Part shown: positions 36,352 to 45,632 of the stretch, in pieces
How the letters are laid out: each line of letters starts with the position of its first letter
How positions within the stretch are numbered: the stretch's first letter is position 1
Assembly (NCBI RefSeq): GCF_002855515.1
Contig: NZ_PKRP01000001.1
Coordinates: forward strand, 372,001 to 436,000
Reading direction: 5' to 3'
DNA from: Rhizobium sp. TH135
GTDB lineage: Bacteria > Pseudomonadota > Alphaproteobacteria > Rhizobiales > Rhizobiaceae
DNA: 64,000 bases
Position numbers and translations under genes: made by a program
Notes under the pieces: generated by a model
The model's input: only the letters and a program-made list of their open reading frames with translations
Database searches by the model: none
Told to the model about the DNA's origin: nothing

Positions 36352-37753
36352 GTTTGCCTCCATGGTGACCGGGCTGGGCAGCCGGCGTGATGCCGGAGGT
36401 GCGGATCGGGCCATCGTCGAGATCCGGCATCGGGTCACGCGGCAGGCGGCCCATCAGGCGCAGGATGTAGAAGGTGCCGGCCCCGAAGACGATGAAATAA
36501 ACCACGATGAAGGCGATCAGCGAGGCCGCAACCGCGGGTGCCGCGATCGGCGAAATCGAGTCGGCCGTGAGAAGATGGCCGTAGACCGTGTAGGGCTGGC
36601 GCCCGACCTCGGTGGTGATCCAGCCGGCCAGCACTGCGACGAAGCCGGAAGGACCCATGACGAGGGCAGCCCGGTGCAGCCAGTGATTGGAATGCAGCGT
36701 CCCCTTCCAGCGACACCAGAGCGAGAACACGCCGACGCCGAGCATGGCAAAGCCGATCGCCACCATCACGCGGAAGGACCAGAAGACGATCGCGACCGGC
36801 GGCTCCTTGTCGTCCGGGATCGTATCAAGACCGGCAAGCGGTGCGTTCAGGTCATGCTTGAGGATGAGGCTCGAAAGCTTGGGGATTTCAAGCGCGTAGT
36901 CGATCCTCTTCTCTTCCGTGTTCGGGATGCCGAACAGGATCAGCGGCGCGCCCTCCGGATGGCTGTCGAAATGGCCTTCCATGGCCATGACCTTGACCGG
37001 CTGGTGCTCCAGCGTGTTGAGGCCATGCGCGTCGCCGGCAGCAATCTGGATCGGCGCGACGATCGCCGCCATCCACATGGCCATCGAGAACATCACGCCA
37101 GCGCGGCGTGGTGCAGTCCCTTTCAGTAGATGCCAGGCGCCGACGGCACCGACGACAAAGGCGGTGGTGAGATAGGCGGCGATGACCATATGAACGAGGC
37201 GATAGGGGAAGGACGGATTGAAGACGATCTTCCACCAATCAACAGGCACGAACTGGCCCACATCGTTCATGGCGAAGCCTGCAGGCGTCTGCATCCAGGA
37301 ATTGACCGACAGGATCCAGGTGGCCGAGATCAGCGTGCCGAAGGCGACCATCAGCGTGGCAAAGAAATGTAGCCCCGGGCCGACGCGGTTGCGACCGAAG
37401 AGCATGACGCCCAGGAAGCCCGCTTCCAGGAAGAAGGCGGTCAGCACCTCGTAGCCCATCAGAGGACCAATGACCGGCCCCGCCTTGTCGGAGAACACCG
37501 ACCAGTTGGTGCCGAACTGGTAGGACATGACGATGCCCGACACGACCCCCATGCCGAAGGCGACCGCAAAGATCGTCTTCCAGAAGTCGAAGAGCTCCAG
37601 ATAGACCTTGTCCTTCTTCCAGAGATATAGGCCCTCGAGCACCGCGAGATAGCTCGCAAGCCCGATGGAAAAGGCGGGGAATATGATGTGGAACGATACG
37701 GTAAAGGCAAACTGTATGCGTGCCAGGAGTTGCGCGTCGAAGTGCTCGAACAT
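36341..37753 (-). CDS. cydA: cytochrome bd-type quinol oxidase subunit I (CIO-like)
   Basis: A 470-residue protein. Heme-ligand His22 lies in the first helix (SFHIIFPAFSIG), the Glu pair of the heme b595/d site is in GYEVLTAFFLEAGFLG, the next His ligand is in FPYRLVHMVIAAY, and GWITTEVGRQPYTVYG is the conserved quinol-site region. The length of 470 and the short region before GRQP point to the short-Q-loop, cyanide-insensitive (CioA) subgroup. It is the first gene of cydA-cydB-cydX. A match to the FNR/FixK consensus lies 31 bases before its start. Confidence 0.96.
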   Translation of the reverse strand: MFEHFDAQLLARIQFAFTVSFHIIFPAFSIGLASYLAVLEGLYLWKKDKVYLELFDFWKTIFAVAFGMGVVSGIVMSYQFGTNWSVFSDKAGPVIGPLMGYEVLTAFFLEAGFLGVMLFGRNRVGPGLHFFATLMVAFGTLISATWILSVNSWMQTPAGFAMNDVGQFVPVDWWKIVFNPSFPYRLVHMVIAAYLTTAFVVGAVGAWHLLKGTAPRRAGVMFSMAMWMAAIVAPIQIAAGDAHGLNTLEHQPVKVMAMEGHFDSHPEGAPLILFGIPNTEEKRIDYALEIPKLSSLILKHDLNAPLAGLDTIPDDKEPPVAIVFWSFRVMVAIGFAMLGVGVFSLWCRWKGTLHSNHWLHRAALVMGPSGFVAVLAGWITTEVGRQPYTVYGHLLTADSISPIAAPAVAASLIAFIVVYFIVFGAGTFYILRLMGRLPRDPMPDLDDGPIRTSGITPAAQPGHHGGKHAH

Positions 37754-37783
37754 GGGATGTCCTTTCCTTCTCTCCTCCCGGAG

Positions 37784-37797
37784 ATGATAAACATCAA
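37784..37797 (-). promoter_or_regulatory. FNR/FixK-like box upstream of cydA
   Basis: On the minus strand TTGAT-GTTT-ATCAT matches the FNR/FixK consensus TTGAT-N4-ATCAA at nine of ten positions. It is only 31 bases before the cydA ATG, too close for a class II activator site with a normal leader, so repression seems more likely. Confidence 0.5.
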
Positions 37798-37906
37798 CTA
37801 TACCCTTGCACCGACAAGGCAATGCGACAACCCGCCATGCGTCAGTTCAACGCATAATATTTTTCATATGTTTCTAATCTACCGCCGCTTCCGGCGACAA
37901 ACGCAA

Positions 37907-37935
37907 ACGGCGCGGGTTTGATCCCGCGCCGTCTT
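37907..37935 (-). terminator. terminator of serA
   Basis: ACGGCGCGGG pairs perfectly with CCCGCGCCGT around TTTGAT. On the minus strand it follows the serA stop by 28 bases and is trailed by TTGCGTTTG, a weak T-run. Confidence 0.7.
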
Positions 37936-37959
37936 TGTCGATGATATCTAGAACGTCGA

Positions 37960-39555
37960 TCAGTCGACGTTGAACACCAGCGGCTTGGCCTGCTTGACCG
38001 CCGGGTTGGCGGTGAGCTGGTCGAGAACCGCCTGCTCCACCGGGCCATCGACGTAGAGAAGCGCGATGGCATCGCCGCCTTCCTTGTCGCGACCGAGCTG
38101 GAAGTTCGCGATGTTGACCTTGGCATTGCCGAGCGTGGTGCCCATGAAGCCGATCATGCCGGGAACGTCGGTGTTGGAGATGTAGATCATGTTCGGACCG
38201 ACATCGGCATCCATGTTGATGCCCTTGATCTGGATGAAGCGCGGCTTGCCATCGGAGAAGACGGTGCCGGCAACCGAGCGGGTCTGCTTCTCGGTGGTGA
38301 CGGTGAGCTTGATGTAACCGTCATAGACGCCGGTCTTGTCGCGCTTCACTTCCGAGACGATGACGCCCTTTTCCTTGATCATGATCGGCGCCGAAACCAT
38401 GTTGACGTCGGCAACCTGCGGGCGGATGAGGCCGGCCAGCAGCGCAGACGTCAGCGCCTTGGTGTTCATGCCGGAGGTCACGCCGTCATAGAGGATCTCG
38501 ATCTCCTTGATCGGGTTCTCGGTCATCTGGCCGGCAAACGAACCGAGCACGTCAGCGAGACGGATGAACGGCTTCAGGATCGGCGCTTCCTCAGCCGTGA
38601 TCGACGGCATGTTGATGGCGTTCGAGACGGCACCCTTCATGAGATAGTCGGACATCTGCTCAGCGACCTGCAGAGCAACGTTTTCCTGGGCTTCCGTGGT
38701 CGAGGCGCCGAGATGCGGCGTGCAGACAACGTTTGGCAGGCCGAAAAGCGGGCTTTCGGTGGCGGGCTCGACTTCAAAGACGTCAAAGCCTGCACCGGCG
38801 ACATGGCCGGACTTGATGGCGTCGGCAAGGGCTGCCTCATCCACGAGACCACCACGGGCGCAGTTGATGATGCGCACGCCGGGCTTCGTCTTGGCAATGT
38901 TGTCCTTGCCGAGAATGCCGCGCGTCTTGTCGGTCATCGGCACATGCAGCGTGATGAAGTCTGCGCGCGGCAGGAGCTCGTCGAGCTCGACCTTTTCGAC
39001 ACCCATTTCCTGGGCACGTTCAGCCGAGAGGAAGGGGTCATAGGCGATGACGGACATTCCAAGGCCGATCGCCTTCTTGCAGACGATGCCGCCGATATTG
39101 CCGGCGCCGATGACGCCGAGCGTCTTGCCGGTGATTTCGACACCCATGAATTTCGACTTTTCCCACTTGCCGGCCTGGGTCGAGGCATCGGCCTGCGGCA
39201 GCTGGCGGGCAACGGCAAACATCAGGGCAATCGCGTGCTCTGCCGTCGTGATCGAGTTGCCGAACGGCGTGTTCATCACGATGATACCGCGCTTCGACGC
39301 AGCCGGGATGTCGACATTGTCGACACCGATGCCGGCGCGGCCGATGACCTTGAGGTTGGTCGCAGCGGCAATCAGCTTTTCCGTCGCCTTGGTGGCCGAA
39401 CGGATGGCGAGACCATCATAATTGCCGATGATTTCGGCGAGCTTTTCCTTGTCCTTGCCGAGCTTCGGCTGGAAATCCACTTCAACGCCGCGATCACGGA
39501 AGATCTGGACGGCGGTTTCAGACAATTCGTCGGATACGAGAACGCGAGGTGCCAT
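37960..39555 (-). CDS. serA: D-3-phosphoglycerate dehydrogenase SerA
   Basis: A 531-residue long-form SerA with catalytic, ASB and ACT domains. The nucleotide motif is GVIGAGNIGGIVCKKA, the catalytic Arg lies in NCARGGLVDEAAL, Glu in FDVFEVEPATESPLF and His in VCTPHLGASTTEAQ. The C-terminal ACT-like domain (from about residue 450, ending QAKPLVFNVD) could bind serine as feedback inhibitor. It catalyses the first step of serine synthesis. ATG 39555 has GGAGG just upstream. The preceding serC gene on the same strand suggests a serC-serA operon. Confidence 0.97.
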   Translation of the reverse strand: MAPRVLVSDELSETAVQIFRDRGVEVDFQPKLGKDKEKLAEIIGNYDGLAIRSATKATEKLIAAATNLKVIGRAGIGVDNVDIPAASKRGIIVMNTPFGNSITTAEHAIALMFAVARQLPQADASTQAGKWEKSKFMGVEITGKTLGVIGAGNIGGIVCKKAIGLGMSVIAYDPFLSAERAQEMGVEKVELDELLPRADFITLHVPMTDKTRGILGKDNIAKTKPGVRIINCARGGLVDEAALADAIKSGHVAGAGFDVFEVEPATESPLFGLPNVVCTPHLGASTTEAQENVALQVAEQMSDYLMKGAVSNAINMPSITAEEAPILKPFIRLADVLGSFAGQMTENPIKEIEILYDGVTSGMNTKALTSALLAGLIRPQVADVNMVSAPIMIKEKGVIVSEVKRDKTGVYDGYIKLTVTTEKQTRSVAGTVFSDGKPRFIQIKGINMDADVGPNMIYISNTDVPGMIGFMGTTLGNAKVNIANFQLGRDKEGGDAIALLYVDGPVEQAVLDQLTANPAVKQAKPLVFNVD

Positions 39556-39605
39556 GACGAGGCCTCCTTCAGAGAGTTCGTTTGAATGAGATGAGGAAAT
39601 TTCGG

Positions 39606-39628
39606 GGCTCCGCCGCTGTGGCGGAGCC
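39606..39628 (-). promoter_or_regulatory. hairpin in the serC-serA intergenic region
   Basis: GGCTCCGCC pairs perfectly with GGCGGAGCC around a five-base loop. It lies 14 bases after the serC stop but is followed by CCGAAATTTCC rather than a pure T-run, so it may be a partial terminator or an mRNA processing or stabilising element between the two genes. Confidence 0.6.
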
Positions 39629-39642
39629 GAATTGATCAAGGA

Positions 39643-40821
39643 TCAGGCGGCAGCCTTGGCCAGAGACGCCTTCTGCGTCTCATAGGCGAAGGAGAGCCAC
39701 GGCATGAGAGCCGCCATGTCGGCAGTCTCGATTGTGGCACCCGCCCAGATGCGAAGGCCGGCCGGCGCATCGCGGTAAGCACCGATGTCGAAGGCGACAC
39801 CCTGCTTTTCCAAGATGCTGGCAATACCCTTGGCAAACGCAGCCTGAGCGTCGGCATCGAGCGCCGTGACTTCGGGGTCGACGATCTTGACGCAGACCGA
39901 GGTGTTCGAGCGCGTCGCATCGTCAACGGCGAGATTGGCGATCCAGTCGTTCTTTTCGATGAAGTCGAAGATCACCTTGGCATTGGCATCGGCACGAGCG
40001 ATCAGGGCTTCAAGGCCACCGATCGACTTTGCCCACTTCAGCGCATCGATATAGTCCTCGACGCAGAGCATCGACGGCGTGTTGATCGTCTCGCCGACGA
40101 AGATGCCCTCGATCAGCTTGCCGCCCGAGGTCATGCGGAAGATCTTCGGCAGCGGCCAGGCCGGCACATAGGTCGTCAGACGCTCGACAGCGCGCGGGGA
40201 CAGGATGATCACGCCATGACCGCCCTCGCCGCCCAGAACCTTCTGCCAGGAGAAAGTGGTGACATCGAGCTTGGAGAAGTCTAGGTCCTGCGCGAATGCT
40301 GCCGAGGTGGCGTCGCAGATGGTCAGGCCCTTGCGGTCAGCCGGGATGAAATCGGCATTCGGAACGCGAACGCCCGAGGTCGTGCCGTTCCAGGTGAAGA
40401 CGACGTCGCGGTCGAAATCGACGGCGGCGAGATCCGGCAGCAGGCCGTAATCAGCGTTGAACTTGCGGACATCAGCAAGCTTCAACTGCTTCACCACATC
40501 GGTGACCCAGCCGGCGCCGAAGCTTTCCCAGGAGAGCATGTCGACGCCGCGTTCGCCGAGCAGCGACCACATCGCCATTTCAACGGCGCCCGTGTCGGAG
40601 GCCGGAACGATGCCGATGCGGTAGTCAGCGGGAACGTTGAGAATTTCGCGGGTAAGGTCGATGGCCAGCTTCAGCTTTTCCTTGCCGACCTTGGCGCGGT
40701 GCGAACGACCGAGCGGGGCATCGGAGAGCGCATCGAGCGACCAACCGGGACGCTTCGAGCAGGGGCCAGACGAAAAATGAGAGTTTGCCGGACGCGCGGC
40801 GGGGGCGATCACATCAGCCAT
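39643..40821 (-). CDS. serC: phosphoserine aminotransferase SerC
   Basis: A 392-residue aminotransferase of the class V family, in the length usual for the rhizobial form of SerC. The N-terminus has the pattern [28 protein letters not shown]; the PLP-binding Lys is in [17 protein letters not shown]. It converts 3-phosphohydroxypyruvate with glutamate to phosphoserine, the second step of serine synthesis, using the product of serA. ATG 40821 has a GGAAGGG site. A leader with a hairpin precedes it. Confidence 0.96.
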   Translation of the reverse strand: MADVIAPAARPANSHFSSGPCSKRPGWSLDALSDAPLGRSHRAKVGKEKLKLAIDLTREILNVPADYRIGIVPASDTGAVEMAMWSLLGERGVDMLSWESFGAGWVTDVVKQLKLADVRKFNADYGLLPDLAAVDFDRDVVFTWNGTTSGVRVPNADFIPADRKGLTICDATSAAFAQDLDFSKLDVTTFSWQKVLGGEGGHGVIILSPRAVERLTTYVPAWPLPKIFRMTSGGKLIEGIFVGETINTPSMLCVEDYIDALKWAKSIGGLEALIARADANAKVIFDFIEKNDWIANLAVDDATRSNTSVCVKIVDPEVTALDADAQAAFAKGIASILEKQGVAFDIGAYRDAPAGLRIWAGATIETADMAALMPWLSFAYETQKASLAKAAA

Positions 40822-40905
40822 ATAGATACCCTTCCAGGTAATTAGCCTCTCGTTGGGGAGAGGTGTCCCGCCGTCGGAACTACTCCTGTCGCCCATATCA
40901 GTCAA
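40822..40905 (-). promoter_or_regulatory. serC leader with promoter-like -35 and hairpin
   Basis: On the minus strand TTGACT (40905-40900) lies about 80 bases before the serC ATG, with only a weak -10 (TAGTTC). The transcript would contain CCTCTC/GAGAGG (hairpin, 40846-40863) and TACC/GGTA near the start. This is where the Rfam serC RNA motif of Alphaproteobacteria occurs; I cannot confirm the match by eye. Confidence 0.45.
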
Positions 40906-41058
40906 GCGGGGTTGCGTCGCGATGAGCAAAATTTTTGTTCCGTCCGCGCCAGAGGTGACGCAGCCCGGCAGCAATGACTGTCATCAATCCGTCATCCATC
41001 GGGCGCATCTGCCTCAAGACCCACCGCCTCCAGTCCCGCCACCACGGAGCCCGCATCG

Positions 41059-42051
41059 ATGTTTCCCCTGAGCAGCGCAATTCCGGGCCTCGTCTGGGCC
41101 TACCGGATCACCCCCGGCCTGCGAAGCGAACGACTGCCGGCGGAATGTTCCATCGAGCAGGCACAGCCGGGGGATGGCTTCATCTGGCTCCACCTCAACC
41201 TGGCGGACGGACGTGTGCCAGCGTTTCTCGAACAGTTCCAGGCCCTGACACCCCCGGCGATCGCAGCGCTGACCACCCATGACACGCATGCAGCACTTTC
41301 GGTGGACGAGGGCCTGCTGTTCGGCACGCTGATCGATTTCCAACGCGAATTCGATTCGACCACAAGGGACATCGGCTGGCTGCATGTCGCCCTGTCTGGA
41401 AATTTCATCATCACGACGAGGCTGCAACCGATCCGTTCGGTCGACAAGGTTCGCGCGGCGGTCGAAAAGAACGCCGCACGCTACATCTCGCCGCTTCAGA
41501 TCTTCGAACTGCTCGTGGCCGAGTTTCAACGCGGGCTGATCGCCGTAGTTCTGGAACTGACGGAAGAACTGAACCAGATCGAAGACCATGTCTACGGCAC
41601 GGAAATGCGCGACGAGCGGCGGCGACTGACACCGGTGCGGCGGTTGATCGTCAGGCTGCACAGGCACTTGCGCACCATGCTGCTGGTCATGCGGCGGGCC
41701 GCAGCCGCCGATGACGAGGACTTGCCGGAGGAGATGGAAGACAGCCTCGCGCGTCTCGCAGCAAGGCTCGAAGCCGTCGATCAGGATGTCTATGCGCTGG
41801 CCGACCGGGCAAGGCTCCTGCATGAGGAACTGGATTCCAAACAGAGCGCCGAGACGAACCGGCATCTCTACATTCTGTCGCTGATGACGGCGCTGCTCCT
41901 GCCGCCGTCACTGGTCACAGGCTTCTTCGGCATGAACACCACCGCCCTCCCCTTTGCGGAAGGTTTGCACGGCACGGCCTATGCCTTCGGTTTCATCCTG
42001 ATCTCGGTGATGCTGTCCTGGTGGATCCTGCGCAGAACCGGAATTCTCTGA
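41059..42051 (+). CDS. zntB: ZntB/CorA-family divalent-metal transporter
   Basis: A 330-residue CorA-superfamily protein: a large N-terminal cytoplasmic domain with long charged helices, then two C-terminal transmembrane helices. The pore signature GFFGMNT follows the first helix. The cytoplasmic part is closer to ZntB than to CorA in having the LWLHL-like element (IWLHLNL) and the VRRLIVRLHRHLRTM helix. It would move zinc or another divalent ion across the inner membrane. The ATG at 41059 has only a weak ribosome binding site. It is divergent from serC. Confidence 0.88.
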   Translation: MFPLSSAIPGLVWAYRITPGLRSERLPAECSIEQAQPGDGFIWLHLNLADGRVPAFLEQFQALTPPAIAALTTHDTHAALSVDEGLLFGTLIDFQREFDSTTRDIGWLHVALSGNFIITTRLQPIRSVDKVRAAVEKNAARYISPLQIFELLVAEFQRGLIAVVLELTEELNQIEDHVYGTEMRDERRRLTPVRRLIVRLHRHLRTMLLVMRRAAAADDEDLPEEMEDSLARLAARLEAVDQDVYALADRARLLHEELDSKQSAETNRHLYILSLMTALLLPPSLVTGFFGMNTTALPFAEGLHGTAYAFGFILISVMLSWWILRRTGIL

Positions 42052-42064
42052 CCCCAGACGCGCG

Positions 42065-42090
42065 AAAGGGCCCGAAGTGGGCCCTTTCTG
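42065..42090. terminator. bidirectional terminator between zntB and the outer-membrane protein gene
   Basis: AAAGGGCCC pairs with GGGCCCTTT around GAAGT and is followed by a T-rich CTGATCTG on the plus strand. It lies between convergent genes. Confidence 0.8.
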
Positions 42091-42119
42091 ATCTGTGACG
42101 CTAGACGTCCGTATCCGGA

Positions 42120-42956
42120 TTACTTGTAGACCGGCAATTCCGGCGGCGGCTCATAGGCGACGGGGGTTTCGCAACCACCGAAGACATAACGGGCGCCAGC
42201 ATGGACGCTGTGGCTGTAGAAGCCCTTGTCGTAGCCCGGACCGCCGTTCGAGGCGTAACCGAACATGTCGCCACCCATGGTGTGGCGGAAGCGGTAGCCG
42301 AGATCGGCCTTGACGTTGCATGTCACGTCGATCGAGGCACCAGCCATGAGCTGATAGGCGAAACGCCAGCTGCCCTTGCCGCCATGTTCGACGGTAGGAT
42401 CGCAGTTCGACGGATCACCGGTTTCGCAGGACGTGTTCCGCAGCTTGTCCCACTTGACGTAGGAGCCACCGATACCGCCACCGATGTATGGCGTGAAATA
42501 GGCGTAAGTGCCGAGGTCAACGTAAGCGTTGGCCATCAAGGTGTAAGCCTTGAGGGCAGCCAGATCGGTCGACGTGCACGCTACGGCAACACCGCAGGAA
42601 CCCGTCGTTGAGCCCTTGAAGTCAGACTTGAACATGTAGTCGAACGTCAGGTCTGTGCGCAGATAGCTGTTGACCTGGTAACCGACACCGCCGCCGACCC
42701 AGAAGCTGTCCTTGATGGAGGACGTCGTGAAGCTGGCTTCGTCAGCATTGGAGCCCTGGAAAAACTTGGCGCCACGCAGCTTGTTGAAATTGTAGCCGAG
42801 ATCACCGCGCAGGTACCAGCCAGACGCTTCCGCAACCGCAACTTCCGGTGCATCGACATAGGCCGGCTGCGGTTCGGCCTGATAGACATCAGCGGCATAG
42901 GCGGCCGAGCTGGCAAGCAGGGCAGCCGTGACCGCGGCAAAAATGGTTTTCGTCAT
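42120..42956 (-). CDS. outer-membrane beta-barrel protein
   Basis: A 278-residue protein. A signal peptide (MTKTIFAAVTAALLASSAAYA) is followed by a short linker with QPAYVDAPE and a beta-barrel of about 230 residues opening GWYLRGDLGYNFNKL and ending GARYVFGGC..., with alternating hydrophobic and polar residues. Several Cys pairs (TGSCGVAVACTST and CETGDPSNCD) could form disulfides in loops. The family is the rhizobial Omp25/RopB-like small outer-membrane proteins. ATG 42956 follows TTGGAG. A CtrA-type site lies upstream. Confidence 0.85.
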   Translation of the reverse strand: MTKTIFAAVTAALLASSAAYAADVYQAEPQPAYVDAPEVAVAEASGWYLRGDLGYNFNKLRGAKFFQGSNADEASFTTSSIKDSFWVGGGVGYQVNSYLRTDLTFDYMFKSDFKGSTTGSCGVAVACTSTDLAALKAYTLMANAYVDLGTYAYFTPYIGGGIGGSYVKWDKLRNTSCETGDPSNCDPTVEHGGKGSWRFAYQLMAGASIDVTCNVKADLGYRFRHTMGGDMFGYASNGGPGYDKGFYSHSVHAGARYVFGGCETPVAYEPPPELPVYK

Positions 42957-43044
42957 GACAGGATACTCCAAATCCCAGCGTTGTCGCGTCAGGGCGTCCC
43001 AAGCCAGACATCCTGAATTGGGACGGATAATGGAGTGGAAAGGT

Positions 43045-43060
43045 TAAGTTGCGATTAACT
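43045..43060. promoter_or_regulatory. CtrA-type binding site upstream of the outer-membrane protein gene
   Basis: TTAA-GTTGCGA-TTAAC, an exact match to the CtrA consensus TTAA-N7-TTAAC, 89 bases upstream of the outer-membrane gene start at 42956. It may also influence the chemoreceptor gene side (43195 is that gene's end). No in-window evidence for CtrA itself. Confidence 0.55.
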
Positions 43061-43194
43061 ACAGATCTTAACTCTAACCCTTATCCATTTGCTAACCTTG
43101 ATACTTGCAACCACATGGAGAGCAAAAAGAAAGGGAGCGGCTCCCTGGAGAACCGCGCCCTGACCTGCATCGAATAGGCTCGCCTTGGCGCCGC

Positions 43195-45474
43195 TCAGGC
43201 GGCGTGGCGACCCTGGCTGGTGCGCATGGCACCGAGATTGAATAAGCCCAGCCGCTGATCCATCTCGGCAGCCTCACCGGCAAGCCGGTGAATGGCGGCG
43301 GTCGTTTCCTCGACCATCGCGGCATTCTGCTGGGTCATGGCATCGAGCTGGTTCACCGATGTGTTGATATCGACAAGCGTCTGCGCCTCTTCCCGGGTGG
43401 ATTCCATGATCTCGCCGATATGGCTGTTGATCGACAGCACGTGGGAACCGATGCCATCCAGCGCATTCCCGGCTTTCTCCACCAGCTTGACGCCGTGGTC
43501 CACTTCGCCGCGTGACTTCGACAGCAGGTTGGCGATCTCCTTGGCGGCATTCGACGAGCGCTGAGCAAGCTCACGCACCTCCTGTGCCACCACGGCAAAG
43601 CCCTTGCCACTCTCGCCCGCCCGTGCCGCCTCGACACCGGCATTGAGCGCCAGAAGGTTGGTCTGGAAAGCGATCTCATCGATCACACCGATGATGTTGG
43701 ATATCGACTGCGACGACCCCTGGATCGCCTCCATGGCAGCGATCGTATCGCGCATGATGAGACCCGACATCGCGGTATCGTCCTTCGCGGCACGCGCAAT
43801 CCGCTCGGCTTCTTCGGCACGCGCGATCTGCGTCTTGACGGCGCTGGTGATCTCCTGGATCGCTGTTGCAGCCTGCGAGATGGCAGCCGCCTGGCGCTCG
43901 GTCCGCTCAGCGAGCTGGTCGGCGCCCGCGCGCATCTCCTCGGATCCCTCGCGGACCGCGACAGAATTGCCGCCGATCCCGCCAAGCGTCGCGCTCAGCG
44001 TCTCGATTGCCTTGTTGAAATTGGAGCGTAGTCCTTCGAGATCAGCCGGGAAGCGGCGCTCGATCCGGAAGGCGAGATCGCCGGCAGCCAGCCTGTCCAG
44101 CCCCGTATCGAGGGTCTCGACGACCTCCTGCAGGGTCCGGGCTTCAAGGTCCCGCTCTTCCATACGCTGCCGACGCTCCTCCTCGGCGCGGGCCCGTTCG
44201 TCCCGACGCTCCGCAGACTGCCTCTGTTGCTCGATGAGCGCCTGGCGGAAGCGTTCGAGCGCCCGCGCCATGCTGCCGATCTCGTCACGACGGTCCTGGT
44301 TTTCGACCGGCTGCTCGATCGCACCGTCGGCAACGGCACCGGTGAAGGCAACGAGACGGTCGAGCGGCGCAAAAAGACGGCGGGTGAAGACCCAGGTGGC
44401 AGCAGCGAGAATGGCAAGAGCGATCAGACCCGTGATGATCAGGATCGTCGCGATGCGGATAGAGCCGGCTTCCAGTTCGGCCTTGGTCAGGCTCTCGGTC
44501 ACCACGAAGTCCTGACCGGCAAAGCTGATCCGGCGGCCATAGATCACCGCGGCACCTTCCGGACGCTGACCGTCCTGAACGGCGATACCATCGCCCGAGA
44601 TAGAGAAGTCGGCACGGACATCGGTCAGCTTGCCCGAAGCGTCGAGCGCAATGCCGGCCCCATTGCCCGAAAGAATGGCCGCCGTCTGGCTGCTGCCGGC
44701 AATGATGCCCTTGGACAACAGATTGACGAAGACCTCCGCCTTCACCTGGAACATAAGGCTGCCCTTGAAGCCGCCGAGCTTCACGAGGGGAACGGCGAAA
44801 TAGATATCCGGCGCACCCGCATCGCCACCGACGGAAAGGCCTGAGAAATTCACGCCGACGACATCGTCTACGGCCTTCGCCGCAGCCTCGGCGGACTGCT
44901 GGTAAACGCGTCCGAGCCCGGTCGCTGCGAAGCTGCCCTCCTTCAGGTTCTCACCGAAGGCTGGGCCCTTCTCGAAGGAATAGATGACATTGCCGTTCTG
45001 GTCCGCGATCAGCATGTCGCTGAAGTTCGTGCCTGCAAGATAGGCAGCAACCTGGGCCTGGGTCGTCTCATGGGTGGAATAGTAGAAGCCGCTCGGCCCC
45101 TCCGGCTTGATCAGCTTCTCGCGCTCACCGGCCGGATGCGGGTTTTCGGTGACGAAGACGCGCTGCAGCTCCGCCTTGGCGTCGCCGGTGCTCTTGGCGA
45201 TCGTGTTCCAACCGCTCTTCAGGCCCGTCAGCGACTGCTGCAATGTCTCGATCTTGGCGATCGAAGCGGCCTGATTCTCCAGCGCCTGCAGCTTCTCCGT
45301 GAGAAGGTCTCCGCGGAAGGTCAGCGTGCTGGTCATCGCCTTTTCCGTCTGCTCGCCGAACAGCTGGCTGGAGCTGCGATAGGCGAAGACGTTGAGTAGA
45401 GCGATGGTAATGAGTGTCAGCAGCAGAAAGACGGCAATGACTTTGAACGAAAGCGAATGGATGCGAGCTGTCAT
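43195..45474 (-). CDS. methyl-accepting chemotaxis protein
   Basis: A 759-residue chemoreceptor. An N-terminal transmembrane helix (about 10-31) and a second (about 355-378) bracket a periplasmic sensing domain of about 320 residues. A HAMP domain (about 379-430) and a cytoplasmic coiled-coil with the hairpin tip EIAFQTNLLALNAGVEAARAGESGKGFAVVAQEVRELAQRS follow, the hallmark of the MA domain. It would signal to CheA/CheW. The C-terminus has no CheR-binding pentapeptide. The ligand cannot be read. The start at 45474 is favoured over 45543. Confidence 0.95.
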   Translation of the reverse strand: MTARIHSLSFKVIAVFLLLTLITIALLNVFAYRSSSQLFGEQTEKAMTSTLTFRGDLLTEKLQALENQAASIAKIETLQQSLTGLKSGWNTIAKSTGDAKAELQRVFVTENPHPAGEREKLIKPEGPSGFYYSTHETTQAQVAAYLAGTNFSDMLIADQNGNVIYSFEKGPAFGENLKEGSFAATGLGRVYQQSAEAAAKAVDDVVGVNFSGLSVGGDAGAPDIYFAVPLVKLGGFKGSLMFQVKAEVFVNLLSKGIIAGSSQTAAILSGNGAGIALDASGKLTDVRADFSISGDGIAVQDGQRPEGAAVIYGRRISFAGQDFVVTESLTKAELEAGSIRIATILIITGLIALAILAAATWVFTRRLFAPLDRLVAFTGAVADGAIEQPVENQDRRDEIGSMARALERFRQALIEQQRQSAERRDERARAEEERRQRMEERDLEARTLQEVVETLDTGLDRLAAGDLAFRIERRFPADLEGLRSNFNKAIETLSATLGGIGGNSVAVREGSEEMRAGADQLAERTERQAAAISQAATAIQEITSAVKTQIARAEEAERIARAAKDDTAMSGLIMRDTIAAMEAIQGSSQSISNIIGVIDEIAFQTNLLALNAGVEAARAGESGKGFAVVAQEVRELAQRSSNAAKEIANLLSKSRGEVDHGVKLVEKAGNALDGIGSHVLSINSHIGEIMESTREEAQTLVDINTSVNQLDAMTQQNAAMVEETTAAIHRLAGEAAEMDQRLGLFNLGAMRTSQGRHAA

Positions 45475-45632
45475 GGTTTTTGTTCCCGCTGGCCGGCCGG
45501 ACAAGTCCGGTCGCGGCCAGAATTTCGATCTGCTGCGAAACACAGCAGATTCCCCTTTTATCCAGGAACAATCACTCTCCGCCCTTAATTGGCCGTAAAG
45601 ATATTAGGCGAAACCCCGTAATACCAAGGGGT

